The notes under the pieces were generated by a model. That model made no database searches. It was not told where the DNA came from and worked only from the letters and a program-made list of their open reading frames with translations. Shown here one piece after another: positions 9,905 to 18,789 of a stretch of DNA of 64,000 nucleotides (position 1 is the stretch's first letter; every line of letters begins with the position of its first letter). This DNA is from Salinigranum marinum. GTDB lineage: Archaea; Halobacteriota; Halobacteria; Halobacteriales; Haloferacaceae. Made by a program: the position numbers and the translations under genes. Where the stretch lies: positions 3,035,398 to 3,099,397 of the forward strand of contig NZ_CP100461.1 in assembly GCF_024228675.1 (NCBI RefSeq). Direction: 5' to 3'.

Positions 9905-12529
9905 TCAGTCCTGGACGATGACGACCGCGTGCTCCGCCTCGACCATCGCGCCCGTGCCCGCGTACTGGCGTTCCGCTTCGACCGAGAACATCTCCGGGGC
10001 GAGTTCGACGCCTGCCGCACGGAGCGTCCCGTCCGCGATCTCGTAGTCGCCGGCCTCGATGGCGGCGTCGATCTCCGGGACCGTGCTCCCGAACTCCGGG
10101 CCGACGAGCGAGTAGTCGAGGTCGATGCCCGTCACGACGGACTCGATGGGCGGTTCCTCGTCGGTCGTCTCCAGCGTGTCGACGTGCATCACGCGGCGGA
10201 CGTCGCCCTCGAAGCCGGCGATGTTCCCGTACACCCGGACCGTGTCGAGGGCCGCGTTCATCGACAGCTGGTTGTCGGACTTGTACCGCCGCAGGGCGCT
10301 CACGACCGACAGGGCCGTCTCGCCGGCCGCGACGTCGGCGTCGAGCCCGAGCGGGTCCGGCCACGCGGCGCGGTGGACGCTCTCGTCCGCGTACATGTCG
10401 CGCCAGAGCTCCTCGGTGATGTGTGCGAGAAACGGCGCGAACAGTTTGAGGAACCGACGGTGTGCCACCTGGAGCGTGTACGCCGCCGACGCGTCCTCGC
10501 CCTCGCGGAGTCGCTGTTTGGCGATCTCAAGGTAGTCGTCACAGAACGTGTGCCAGAAGAAGCTCCGCAGCCGATCGCGCGCCTTCGAGAACTCGTACGC
10601 CGCGAACTTCTCCGTGACGTACTCGATCTCGTCGTCGAGCGAGGCCAACAGCCACCGGTCGAGTTCCTGGAGGTCGTCGTGGTCGACCTCGACCCGGTCG
10701 GCGGGGGTGAGCGAGTCGACGAGCTTCGAGGCGTTCCAGAGCTTGCGCAGGAGCTTCTCGCCCGCCCGGAGCCCCTTCTCCTTGTACGGCAGGTCGTCGC
10801 CGACGGCGCTGCCGGCGGCCCAGTAACGCGCGGCGTCGACCGGGAACTTCTCGACGACCTCGTCGGGCGCGACGATGTTGCCCTTCGACTTGGACATCTT
10901 CTCTCGGTTCTCGTCGAGCACCATCCCGTTGATCATCACGCTGTCGAACGGCACCTCGCCAGTGTGTTCGTAGCACTTGACGACGGTGTGGAAGAGCCAA
11001 AACGAGATGATGTCGTGGCCCTGCGGCCGGAGGTTGACGGGGTAGAGCTCCTCGCGCTCGACTGCCATCTCCCCCGCCGAGTCGTCCCACTCCCAGCCGG
11101 CGTTGATCAGGGGTGTGAGCGACGAGGTGGCCCAGGTGTCGAAGACGTCGTCCTCGGGGACGAACGAGTCGTGCCCGCAGTCCGGACAGGCGTCGACCGG
11201 CGGCTCGTCTTCGAGCGGATCCACCGGGAGTTGCTCGCGGTCGGCCATCACGGCGTGGTCACAGTCGGCGCAGTACCAGACGGGGAACGGGATCCCCGAC
11301 GAGCGCTGTCGGGAGATCGACCAGTCCCACTGGAGGCCCTCGATCCAGTTCTTGTACCGGGTGAACATCTTCTCGGGGTACCAGTCCATCTGCCGTCCGG
11401 CCCCCAGGTACTCCTCTTTCTTGTCGAGGAGTTCGATGTACCACTGCTCGGCGACCAGGAACTCGACGCTCGTCCCACAGCGCTCGTGGACGTTGACCGT
11501 GTGGATGATCGCGCGTCGGTCGCGCAGTGCGCCGGCGTCGTCTAAGTCCGAGACGATGGCCTCGCGGGCCTCCTCGGAGGACGCGCCGGCGTACGCGCCG
11601 GCCTCGTCGGTCATCGTGCCGGACTCGTCGATGGCGATCCGCAGGTCGAGGTCGTGCGCCTGGTACCACTCGATGTCGGTCTGGTCGCCGAACGTACAGC
11701 ACATCACGACCCCCGACCCGGTCTCCATGTCGACGCGCTCGTCCGCGAGGATGGGGACCTCCTGGCCGAAGAGGGGGATCCGGGCGTGATTGCCCACCAG
11801 ATGCTGGTTCGCGTCGTCGTCGGGGTGGACGAACACCGAGACGCACGCGGGGAGGAGTTCGGGCCGCGTCGTCGAGATCGTGAACGTCTCGGGGAGTTCC
11901 TCTCCCCCGCCCGCCTCGACGACCTCGAACGCGATGTCGTGGAAGTGGCTGTCCTGTTCGTCGTCCTCGGTCTCGACCTGCGAGATCGCCGTCTCGCACT
12001 CCGGGCACCAGATCGTGGGCGCGCGCTGGCGGTACTCGCGACCCTGGTCGTAGAGGTCGAGAAAGGACAGTTGGGAGATGCGCTGGACCTCGGGCGAGAT
12101 GGTCTGGTACGTCTCGTCCCAGTCGATCGAGATGCCCAGGCTCTGCATCTTCTCGGTGAACTCGGCCTCGTACTCCTGACAGACCTCGCGGCACATCCGC
12201 TGGAACTCGCGGCGGTCGTACTCCTGGTGGCGCACGTCGAGTTCGTCCTCGGTCAGCCGTTCGGAGGCGATGCCGTTGTCGTCGTAGCCGAACGGGAAGA
12301 AGACGTCCTTGCCGCGCATTCGGTTGAACCGGGCGACGAAGTCCTGGAGCGTGAAGCCGTAGACGTGCCCCCAGTGGAGGCTCCCCGAGACCGTCGGCGG
12401 CGGCGAGTCGATGGAGAACACGGTGTCCGGGTCTACCGCCTCGCCGTCGTAGGCGTAGGTGTCCTCGCGGACCCACTGGTCTTGCCACTCGGCCTCGACG
12501 GTGTCCGGATCGTATTCTCCGCTCGGCAT
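9905..12529 (-). CDS. valS: Valyl-tRNA synthetase
   Basis: 874 residues. It is a class I synthetase that charges tRNA-Val and edits threonine. The HIGH motif appears as HWGH at residues 52-55 within PPPTVSGSLHWGHVYGF. The KMSKS motif (ENREKMSKSKGN) is near residue 544. Between them are the editing insertion and zinc-type cysteines (CADCDHAV, CPDCGHDS). The C-terminal anticodon-binding helices follow. The ATG at 12529 gives the usual haloarchaeal N-terminus (SGEYDPDTVEAEWQ). A TATA-like TTGTTTAACAG at 12559-12570 lies about 35 nt upstream. Confidence 0.97.
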   Translation of the reverse strand: MPSGEYDPDTVEAEWQDQWVREDTYAYDGEAVDPDTVFSIDSPPPTVSGSLHWGHVYGFTLQDFVARFNRMRGKDVFFPFGYDDNGIASERLTEDELDVRHQEYDRREFQRMCREVCQEYEAEFTEKMQSLGISIDWDETYQTISPEVQRISQLSFLDLYDQGREYRQRAPTIWCPECETAISQVETEDDEQDSHFHDIAFEVVEAGGGEELPETFTISTTRPELLPACVSVFVHPDDDANQHLVGNHARIPLFGQEVPILADERVDMETGSGVVMCCTFGDQTDIEWYQAHDLDLRIAIDESGTMTDEAGAYAGASSEEAREAIVSDLDDAGALRDRRAIIHTVNVHERCGTSVEFLVAEQWYIELLDKKEEYLGAGRQMDWYPEKMFTRYKNWIEGLQWDWSISRQRSSGIPFPVWYCADCDHAVMADREQLPVDPLEDEPPVDACPDCGHDSFVPEDDVFDTWATSSLTPLINAGWEWDDSAGEMAVEREELYPVNLRPQGHDIISFWLFHTVVKCYEHTGEVPFDSVMINGMVLDENREKMSKSKGNIVAPDEVVEKFPVDAARYWAAGSAVGDDLPYKEKGLRAGEKLLRKLWNASKLVDSLTPADRVEVDHDDLQELDRWLLASLDDEIEYVTEKFAAYEFSKARDRLRSFFWHTFCDDYLEIAKQRLREGEDASAAYTLQVAHRRFLKLFAPFLAHITEELWRDMYADESVHRAAWPDPLGLDADVAAGETALSVVSALRRYKSDNQLSMNAALDTVRVYGNIAGFEGDVRRVMHVDTLETTDEEPPIESVVTGIDLDYSLVGPEFGSTVPEIDAAIEAGDYEIADGTLRAAGVELAPEMFSVEAERQYAGTGAMVEAEHAVVIVQD

Positions 12530-12631
12530 TCTCGCGTGGGTCTACCGCGTGCGCGACTGTTAAACAACTCGGTTGTGCCCGCTCGCGGGAGTTCGGGGAC
12601 GACGCCGTCGAACTGCTCCGTGCCGGAGGGG

Positions 12632-13831
12632 TCAGCGGAGGGCGGCCAGCCCGGCGTCGAGGTCGGCGATCAGGTCCGCGGCGGCCTCGACGCCGACCGA
12701 CACGCGGACCAGCGAGTCAGTGATGCCGAGTGCGGCGCGGTCCTCGGGGGTGAGCGGCGAGTGCGTCATCGTCGCCGGGTGTTCGATGAGGCTCTCGACC
12801 CCGCCGAGGCTCACCGCGAGCGGGAACGCGGACAGGGAGCCCAGGAACGTCGCGACGCCGTCGAGATCCGCGTCGAGTTCGAACGAGAGCATCCCGCCGA
12901 AGCCGTCCATCTGCCGCGCGGCGAGATCGTGCTGGGGATGCGAGGGGAGTCCCGGGTAGTGGACCCGGTCGACGCGCGGGTGGTCGGCGAGGTACGCCGC
13001 GACCTCCTGCGCGTTGGCCTCGTGACGCTCCATCCGGAGGGAGAGGGTCTTGATCCCACGGAGCGTGAGATACGAGTCGAACGGCGAGAGGACGTTCCCC
13101 ATGCCGACCTGCTGGAGGAAGCCGACCTCCTCGGCGAGGCAGGCGTCGTCGGTGACGACGGCCCCGCCGAGCGAGTCGGAGTGGCCGTTGAGATACTTCG
13201 TCGTCGAGTGGACCACCAGGTCCGCACCGAGTTCGAGCGGTCGCTGGAGGACGGGGCTGGCGAACGTGTTGTCGACCCCGAGCACCGCGCCCGCGTCGTG
13301 AGCGAGGTCCGCGATGGCCGCGACGTCACAGAGCCGCATGAGCGGGTTCGTCGGCGTCTCCATCCAGACGAGTCGCGTCTCCTCCGTGAGGGCGGCGGCG
13401 ACGTTCGCGGGGTCGCGGGCGTCGACGAACGAGACGTCGACGCCGAGACGCTCCGCGAACAGCCGCGAGAGCATCGTCTTCGTCCCGCCGTAGAGGTCCT
13501 CGAACGCGACGACGTGGTCGCCGGGTTCGACGCAGGCCAGGATGGACGAGACGATCGCCGAGGTTCCAGACGCGAAGGCCATCGCGTGCTGGCCGCCTTC
13601 GAGCGTCGCCAGCCTGTGTTCGAGCGCGTTCCGCGTCGGGTTCGACAGCCGCGAGTAGAGGTACTCGCCCGCGTCGGGGTCGAGATCCTCCAAACTCGCG
13701 TCGGGGTCGATCCCGTCGATCTCGTAGGTAGAAGTGAGGTGGATCGGGACCACGACGTCCTCGGCGACCATCGGCGTGCTCCCCTCGCCGTGCGTCACAG
13801 AGCGCGTGTCGAAGTGCAGGTCACGGGACAT
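12632..13831 (-). CDS. PLP-dependent trans-sulfuration enzyme (cystathionine synthase/lyase family)
   Basis: 399 residues, Cys/Met-metabolism PLP family. The motifs are YSRLSNPTRNALEHRLATLE, the substrate-side FASGTSAI, ETPTNPLM, D-N-T-F-A-S-P and the Schiff-base lysine in HSTTKYLNGHSD. The C-terminus (SLGGVESLIEHPATMTH) is typical. The family covers cystathionine gamma-synthase, cystathionine beta- or gamma-lyase and O-acetylhomoserine sulfhydrylase, and sequence alone does not separate these well. It probably acts in methionine or cysteine synthesis. It has its own promoter in an AT-rich stretch upstream. valS starts about 100 nt downstream on the same strand. Confidence 0.9.
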   Translation of the reverse strand: MSRDLHFDTRSVTHGEGSTPMVAEDVVVPIHLTSTYEIDGIDPDASLEDLDPDAGEYLYSRLSNPTRNALEHRLATLEGGQHAMAFASGTSAIVSSILACVEPGDHVVAFEDLYGGTKTMLSRLFAERLGVDVSFVDARDPANVAAALTEETRLVWMETPTNPLMRLCDVAAIADLAHDAGAVLGVDNTFASPVLQRPLELGADLVVHSTTKYLNGHSDSLGGAVVTDDACLAEEVGFLQQVGMGNVLSPFDSYLTLRGIKTLSLRMERHEANAQEVAAYLADHPRVDRVHYPGLPSHPQHDLAARQMDGFGGMLSFELDADLDGVATFLGSLSAFPLAVSLGGVESLIEHPATMTHSPLTPEDRAALGITDSLVRVSVGVEAAADLIADLDAGLAALR

Positions 13832-13872
13832 AGCTGAACGTACACGGGCCTTCCTCCTAACTATTTCTGAAA

Positions 13873-13885
13873 TATTTTATAAATG
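13873..13885 (-). promoter_or_regulatory. Promoter of the trans-sulfuration gene
   Basis: The minus strand reads CCATTTATAAAAT, a strong TATA box in an AT-rich island (13861-13920) that is unlike its GC-rich surroundings. It is about 48 nt from the ATG. That leaves a short leader containing GGAGGA, which could serve as a ribosome binding site. Confidence 0.6.
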
Positions 13886-13991
13886 GTGCAATATAATATC
13901 TTTATGTAAAATTATTACTCGTGTGAATCGGGGATGCGAGGGGAAGACGGGACGCGTTCCCTGATCCCCCGGAATCGCGCGAGTGGCGCCC

Positions 13992-14426
13992 TCAGATGCG
14001 GAGGTGCGCGGGCGGGTCGACGGCTTCGAGCTGTTCGAGCAGCCCGAGCCGGTCCTCTTCGAGCCAGATCTCCGCGATCCGGCCGTCCTCGATCCGGTAC
14101 ATCGCCATCCCCGACCAGTCGACCGTGTGGCCGGTCGGCTCGACATCTCGGTACTCGTCCGTGTGCGTCCCGCTGACGTGGTACCGCACCGCGACGGCGT
14201 CGCCCTCGGCGATCATCGCGTCGGTGGTTCCCGAGTAGTCCGGGAACGTCTCGAAGTGTGCCTCGAGGAAGTCGATCACCTCGTCGACGCCGTGCAGTTC
14301 GTCGTGGATCCCGTGCTCGACGACATCCGCCGCGAGGAGTTCCGTGAGCGTGTCGTGGTCCCGGTCGTTGAACGCGTTCAGGTAGCGCCTGACGAGTTCC
14401 GTGTGTGCCTCGTCCGATGTTGCCAT
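13992..14426 (-). CDS. SnoaL-like ester cyclase / NTF2-fold protein
   Basis: 144 residues with the NTF2-like fold of the SnoaL / ester cyclase family. The N-terminus has LVRRYLNAFNDRDHDTLTEL, then HFETFPDYSGTTDAMIAEGD, VAVRYHVSGTHTDEY and the C-terminal ED-G-R-I-A-E-I-W strand. Members bind small hydrophobic molecules, and many are of unknown function. The ATG at 14426 is preceded by GAGGTG at a fitting distance, so this start is preferred to the in-frame start eight codons upstream. It stands alone between pheT and the trans-sulfuration gene. Confidence 0.82.
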   Translation of the reverse strand: MATSDEAHTELVRRYLNAFNDRDHDTLTELLAADVVEHGIHDELHGVDEVIDFLEAHFETFPDYSGTTDAMIAEGDAVAVRYHVSGTHTDEYRDVEPTGHTVDWSGMAMYRIEDGRIAEIWLEEDRLGLLEQLEAVDPPAHLRI

Positions 14427-14579
14427 TGTGTTCACCTCGTGGGGGCGCACCGATCCACCGCGACCGTGTCGGTCGTCGGGTACGCCGTCCGTACCATTCG
14501 TGTCAATGGGTTTAACTTCTGTCGTGACACGGGAGCGCGGACAGGGCGACAGGCCCGCGAGTCGGGTCCGCGGGGGCCG

Positions 14580-16313
14580 CTACTCGAGCGCGTCCAGCGC
14601 GAACTCGAACGCCGCCACCGGCAGTTCCAGGTCGTGTTCGACGAGGACTTCGGGGTGGATCTCGCCGACGACGCCGACGCGCTCCCCGTCGACGACGACC
14701 CCGGCGGCGCGGCCGGGGATGAACGCCGGGTGGTCGGTCGCCGGGGTTTCGAGGTCGGCGCCGAACTCCCCACACAGTGCGGCGAGCCGTGCCTTGGCGT
14801 CCTCGTACGTCGCGTCGTGTCGGGCGAGGACGCCCGCGACGTGTCTGGACTCGTGGACGTGCGTCGACTCCAGCGGGTCTTTGTGGGCGACGAGGCCGAT
14901 CTCCGTGAGGTCCTGGGGGTACGACCGGTGGGTGTTGTTCTCCAGCACCATCATGAGCGAGGGGAGCGCCCACGTCCGGAGCATGGTGTAGTCCTCGCTG
15001 TAGGGTTCGGTGATCGTCACCGCCGCCTGCCCACCGAGGACGTCTTCGCCCTCGTCGAGTCGCATCCGGTCGTAGTTCTCCGCGCCCGAGATCATGTGGA
15101 AGTTCAGGAGGTCCTCGAAGCCCAGCCCCACGAGGGAGGTGCGGGCGGCGTTTTCGAGGCGGGACCGCTCGTGGCGGCCGCCGACGGTCGAGACGTCCGG
15201 ATACCGGGGGTCGAGGTCGTTGAAGCCGTAGGCGCGGCCCACGTCGTCGATGAGGTCGAGGGGGTGAAGCACGTCCACGCGGTAGGGTGGGATCTCCACC
15301 TCGTACTCGACCGTCTCCCCGAGGGTGTACGTCGCGTCCAGCCCCGAGCGCTCGAAGAGGTCGACCACCTCCTCGCGGTCGAGGTCGATCCCGAGGGCGG
15401 ACTCGATGCGGTCGTGTGACACCGTCTTCTCGTCGACCGAGAAGTCGGGACGCACCAGCCGTGAGCCGTCGTCCGGTGCCGTCGTCCCGTCGGCGTACTC
15501 GACGGTGACCTCCTCGATCGTCGCGCCGCGCGCCGACAGCGCGTAGCAGATGATCGCGCACATCCGGTCGATGGTCCACTGGTCCGTGCCCGTGAGTTCG
15601 ACCAGCAGTTCCCGGGAGTCGGTGTCGACCTCCGTCCGCGCGCCGTTGATCACGGGCGGGAACGAGAAGAGTCCCAGTTCGTCGTAGATCGCGGGGTAGC
15701 GGTCGTACTCGGAGACGAGGTCGGCGTACTGCTTGCCCGTCTGGTGCTCTCGAAGTACCTCTGCAGGGGTCAACTCCCTGTTGGCGTCCAGTGGCACGAA
15801 CCGATCGCCGTCGGGGTCGACCCCGCGGTAGGTGATCGTGTTGTCGCCGCCCTCCTCCGAGAGGACTTCTCCCTTGATCATCGCGAGGTCGTGGATACCG
15901 ATGGCACCCTTCGCCCGCTTGCGACCCATCGTCGCGTGGAGCTTCTCCTGGAGCTGGATGAGCGAGTCGAGGCCGGCGTCGTCGAGGTCGACGCCTCGGA
16001 CGACTGCGCCGGTGACGTACGGCCGCTCGTCGGGGACGCTCGCGTCGACCTCGAACGTCCAGTCGGGGTCGTTCGTTTTCGGGACGGCGACGCCGCGGTC
16101 GAGGCCGTACTGGTAGCGGAGCGAGCGGGCGACCCCTTCTACCGAGAGGCGGTCGAGGCGGTCCGGTCCAAACTCCAGTTGCATCTCGCCGTCCTCGGTC
16201 TCGCCCTCGTACTCGAGCCCGAGCGCGAACAGGTCTTCCTTGAACTCCTCGTCGGACTTGTCCTTCCCCGTGAGCCGCCGCAGTTCCTCGGGGTCGACGT
16301 CGACGACGGGCAT
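14580..16313 (-). CDS. pheT: Phenylalanyl-tRNA synthetase beta subunit
   Basis: 577 residues, the archaeal short form. It pairs with PheS to form the alpha2-beta2 enzyme that charges tRNA-Phe. The N-terminus (PVVDVDPEELRRLTGKDKSDEEF) and the B3/B4 editing region, B5 domain and class II-like core without catalytic residues are recognisable (YGFNDLDPRYP, AVTITEPYSEDYTMLR, FIPGRAAGVVVDGERVGVVG). Its start overlaps the pheS stop by one base (TGATG at 16313), so translation is coupled. Confidence 0.96.
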   Translation of the reverse strand: MPVVDVDPEELRRLTGKDKSDEEFKEDLFALGLEYEGETEDGEMQLEFGPDRLDRLSVEGVARSLRYQYGLDRGVAVPKTNDPDWTFEVDASVPDERPYVTGAVVRGVDLDDAGLDSLIQLQEKLHATMGRKRAKGAIGIHDLAMIKGEVLSEEGGDNTITYRGVDPDGDRFVPLDANRELTPAEVLREHQTGKQYADLVSEYDRYPAIYDELGLFSFPPVINGARTEVDTDSRELLVELTGTDQWTIDRMCAIICYALSARGATIEEVTVEYADGTTAPDDGSRLVRPDFSVDEKTVSHDRIESALGIDLDREEVVDLFERSGLDATYTLGETVEYEVEIPPYRVDVLHPLDLIDDVGRAYGFNDLDPRYPDVSTVGGRHERSRLENAARTSLVGLGFEDLLNFHMISGAENYDRMRLDEGEDVLGGQAAVTITEPYSEDYTMLRTWALPSLMMVLENNTHRSYPQDLTEIGLVAHKDPLESTHVHESRHVAGVLARHDATYEDAKARLAALCGEFGADLETPATDHPAFIPGRAAGVVVDGERVGVVGEIHPEVLVEHDLELPVAAFEFALDALE

Positions 16314-17830
16314 CAGTACAGCACCTCCGTCTCCCGCAGCAGGTCCAGATCACACAGCGTCCCGTGGACGTCGCGGATGTCGTCGAAGCCGTAGATGAGC
16401 ATCAACAGCCGTTCGAGGGCGAGCCCCCACGCCATCACGTCACACTCGACGCCCAGCGGTCTGAGGACTTCGTCGCGGAACATTCCTGAGTTCCCGATCT
16501 CGATGAGTTCGCCCGTCTCGGGATGCTTGCCGAAGAGCTCGAAGGACGGCTCCGTGTACGGGTTGTAGTGGGGCTTGAACTGGATGTCCGTGATGCCGAA
16601 CTGGCTGTAGAACTCGGTGAACGTCCCCATCAGGTCGCGTACCGAGAGGTCCTCGGCCATCACCCACCCCTCGATCTGGAAGAACTCCAATAAGTGCGTG
16701 GGGTCGAGCGTATCGTTCCGATACACTTTCTCGACCGAGAAATATCGTTGTGGGGGCTCCAGGTCGCCGACGGCGTCTCCCGAGAGATATCGCATCGACA
16801 GCGACGTGGTGTGCCCCCGCAGATCGACCTCTCGGGCCACGTCCTCGGTCCACGGCGAGTGGTAGCCGTCGCCGTCTTCCCCCTCACCGTTGCGGTGGGC
16901 GTCTTCGACCCGGGCGACCAGGTCTTCGGGGAGGTCCCGCATGGGCGGGACGTCCAGCGCGAACTGGTCCCAGTGGGTGCGGGCGGGGTGGTCCTGCGGC
17001 ATGAACAGGCAGTCGTTGATCCAGAACTCGGCGTCGGCGTGGGGGCCGTCCATCTCCTGGAAGCCCATGCCGACGAGCACGTCCTTCACTCGTTCGGCGG
17101 TCTGTCTGAGGATGTGCGTCTTCCCGCCCTGCACGCGGGGGGCGTCCGCCTCGACGTTGTAGGCGGTGAACTCGACGTCGCGCCACTCGCCGGAGGTGAG
17201 CAGTTCGGGGGTGAGCCGATCGACCGTCTCCGCGACCGCGACCCCCTCGACCATCAGCGCGTCGACGCCGGCGTCCGTGAGCCGCACCGAGCGAACGGTG
17301 TGTTCGGTCCGGTCGACGAGGCTCCTGGATTCGAGCTGGTCGAGCACCGCCGCGTCGATCCCGTCGGTCGCGTCACCGGCGGAGAGCGCCGCGAGCGCCG
17401 CCGCCTCGGGGTCGGCGTCGGGGTTGGCGTCGCTTGCCGAGAGCTGTCCCGCGTCGATGGAGCCGTACCCCTTCCGGGCGAGGTTCGCGAGCGCCACGTC
17501 GACCTCGTTCCCGTCGAGGTCGGCGGCCCCGATGACCTGGCCCATCGAGACGGGATCGTCGCGAGCGCCGGCGTCGACCGCGGCGCGGTAGAGTCTGAGC
17601 TCGGGGAGGCCCTCGTCGACGTAGCGCGTGCCCTCCTCGGTCACGGCGTAGTCGACGACGACCTCCTCGGAGATGGTGACGAGCCCCTCGTCTTCGAGCT
17701 CGAAGGCGGCCCCGGTGACGGTTTCGGGCTTCAGTCCTGTCGCCGCCGCGAGTTCGTCGATCGTCTGTGCATCGTCGGCCGACGCGGTCGTGAGGACCGC
17801 GTGCTGGGCTTTCGGCAGTGTGCGTGTCAT
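16313..17830 (-). CDS. pheS: Phenylalanyl-tRNA synthetase alpha subunit
   Basis: 505 residues. The first third has winged-helix repeats that contact tRNA, as in archaeal PheS. The class II catalytic core follows. Motif 2 appears as RYFSVEKVYRNDTLDPTHL, followed by FFQIEGWVM. Motif 3 is GLALERLLMLIYGFDDIRD near the C-terminus. The Phe pocket is in EIGNSGMFRDEVLRPLG. The ATG at 17830 is the first with homology. The 150 nt upstream form a structured leader after a small Phe-rich frame (17981-18058), which suggests the operon senses phenylalanine supply. Confidence 0.96.
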   Translation of the reverse strand: MTRTLPKAQHAVLTTASADDAQTIDELAAATGLKPETVTGAAFELEDEGLVTISEEVVVDYAVTEEGTRYVDEGLPELRLYRAAVDAGARDDPVSMGQVIGAADLDGNEVDVALANLARKGYGSIDAGQLSASDANPDADPEAAALAALSAGDATDGIDAAVLDQLESRSLVDRTEHTVRSVRLTDAGVDALMVEGVAVAETVDRLTPELLTSGEWRDVEFTAYNVEADAPRVQGGKTHILRQTAERVKDVLVGMGFQEMDGPHADAEFWINDCLFMPQDHPARTHWDQFALDVPPMRDLPEDLVARVEDAHRNGEGEDGDGYHSPWTEDVAREVDLRGHTTSLSMRYLSGDAVGDLEPPQRYFSVEKVYRNDTLDPTHLLEFFQIEGWVMAEDLSVRDLMGTFTEFYSQFGITDIQFKPHYNPYTEPSFELFGKHPETGELIEIGNSGMFRDEVLRPLGVECDVMAWGLALERLLMLIYGFDDIRDVHGTLCDLDLLRETEVLY

Positions 17831-17889
17831 GTGTCGCGTCTTCGTTGGATGGTGGAGCGTCCGGTCGTCAGTTAGCCGTTGCGGGTCGT

Positions 17890-17966
17890 GACCGCCGCGG
17901 GGCGGTCGACGGGGCCGTGCGCGTCGGTTTCGCCCGCCGCGTCCCCTCGGACGCGGTCGGGGTTCG
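17890..17966 (-). promoter_or_regulatory. Structured pheS-pheT leader: 3' half of a long stem and two hairpins
   Basis: On the minus strand, CGAACCCCG (17958-17966) is perfectly complementary to CGGGGTTCG inside the leader peptide frame (18001-18009). Just downstream is a perfect 8-bp hairpin (17937-17944 with 17949-17956, four-base loop). A perfect 7-bp hairpin follows (17890-17896 with 17901-17907, four-base loop). Neither hairpin is followed by a U run. The 9-bp stem would enclose the Phe codons, so a ribosome on those codons would keep it open. The pairing is seen directly. The regulatory role is inferred. Confidence 0.5.
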
Positions 17967-17980
17967 CCGACGATCGACGA

Positions 17981-18058
17981 TCAGCCCGCGAAGAAGAAGC
18001 CGAACCCCGGAGCCGGTAGCTGGGGAGCGGGACGCCGCGCGTGGGGTTCGGGAGCCAT
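17981..18058 (-). CDS. Putative Phe-rich leader peptide of pheS-pheT (25 residues)
   Basis: A short frame on the same strand as pheS, ending 150 nt before it. It starts with ATG at 18058, and a TATA-like CTTTTG lies 27 nt upstream, so the message would be leaderless, a common haloarchaeal arrangement. The first part is rich in Pro and Ala. The last eight residues are Gly-Phe-Gly-Phe-Phe-Phe-Ala-Gly, giving four Phe in five positions, all TTC codons. This resembles the pheM leader peptide of enterobacterial pheST in design. No domain is present. The stop codon is followed by the structured leader at 17890-17966. It could be a chance frame. Confidence 0.5.
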   Translation of the reverse strand: MAPEPHARRPAPQLPAPGFGFFFAG

Positions 18059-18082
18059 GGTTGAGGGAGTCGGTCCCGCGGA

Positions 18083-18088
18083 CAAAAG
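18083..18088 (-). promoter_or_regulatory. TATA-like box of the pheS-pheT leader
   Basis: The minus strand reads CTTTTG in the context CGCTTTTGTCCG, centred 27 nt before the ATG at 18058. Between here and the CBS gene (18089-18373) I see no gene. The spacer has an imperfect direct repeat of about 19 bp with cgagtgatggagt near 18135-18170. Confidence 0.45.
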
Positions 18089-18373
18089 CGTTGTGAGTGC
18101 GTGTGATGGCTCATGCGCGCGGGAGCGAGCGACCGGAACGAGTGATGGAGTACCGGAGCGAGTGATGGAGTCGGCCGGGGAGGCGCGAGGCGGTTCGCCG
18201 CTCACCGGGGACCGCTCGGGCACCACGTCCGGTCCGACGGCCGGATGACGAACGACCAACGAACGACCAACGGACGACGAAAGCACGACGCGACCGCTCG
18301 CACGCCGACGTCGTACCGTCGGTTCAGAGGAGACGCGGCCACGGAAGAACACGAACAGCGAGTCGAGCCGCGA

Positions 18374-18787
18374 TCAGGGAGATTCGGCCTCGACGACGGC
18401 CGCGAGGTTCGTCAGTTCGACCGAGAGGAGTCGGACGACGTCGTCGAGCGTGACGATCCCGACGATGACGCTGTTGTCGTCGACGACGGGGATCCGGCGA
18501 ACGCTCTCCGTGGCCATCACCTCGGTGAGTTCCAGCACGCCGGCGCTGGACGGCAGCGTCAGTGGTTCGGCGGCCATCACGTCCGCGGCCGTCAACTCGG
18601 CCGGATCGACGTCGCGGGCCAGCGTCAGCGCGACGTCGCGGTCGGTGACGATGCCGACCACGCGGTTCGCCTCGGTGACGACGACGCTCCCGACGCCCGC
18701 GTCGTCCATGGTCCGTGCCAGCGTCTCGACGGTCGCCTCGGGCGCGGCCGTCTCGACGGTTCTGATCGCGATGTCCTTGAGTGTCAT
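18374..18787 (-). CDS. Two-CBS-domain protein
   Basis: 137 residues forming one Bateman module. CBS1 is at about residues 10-60 (TVETLARTMDDAGVGSVVV then GIVTDRDVAL). CBS2 is at about 72-125 (VLELTEVMATESVRRIPVV then GIVTLDDVVRLLSVEL). Such stand-alone modules bind adenosine nucleotides, NAD or similar ligands and regulate partner proteins. The ATG at 18787 was chosen over a GTG three codons upstream because the family starts TLKDIA. A 17-bp perfect palindrome (18790-18806) lies directly upstream of the start. Confidence 0.9.
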   Translation of the reverse strand: MTLKDIAIRTVETAAPEATVETLARTMDDAGVGSVVVTEANRVVGIVTDRDVALTLARDVDPAELTAADVMAAEPLTLPSSAGVLELTEVMATESVRRIPVVDDNSVIVGIVTLDDVVRLLSVELTNLAAVVEAESP

Positions 18788-18789
18788 CT

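Noticed and set aside
9725-11545. Long plus-strand open frame of about 600 codons
   Set aside because: It is antisense to valS. High GC makes stop codons rare in all frames. It has no homology and an Arg/Val/Asp-rich composition typical of shadows.
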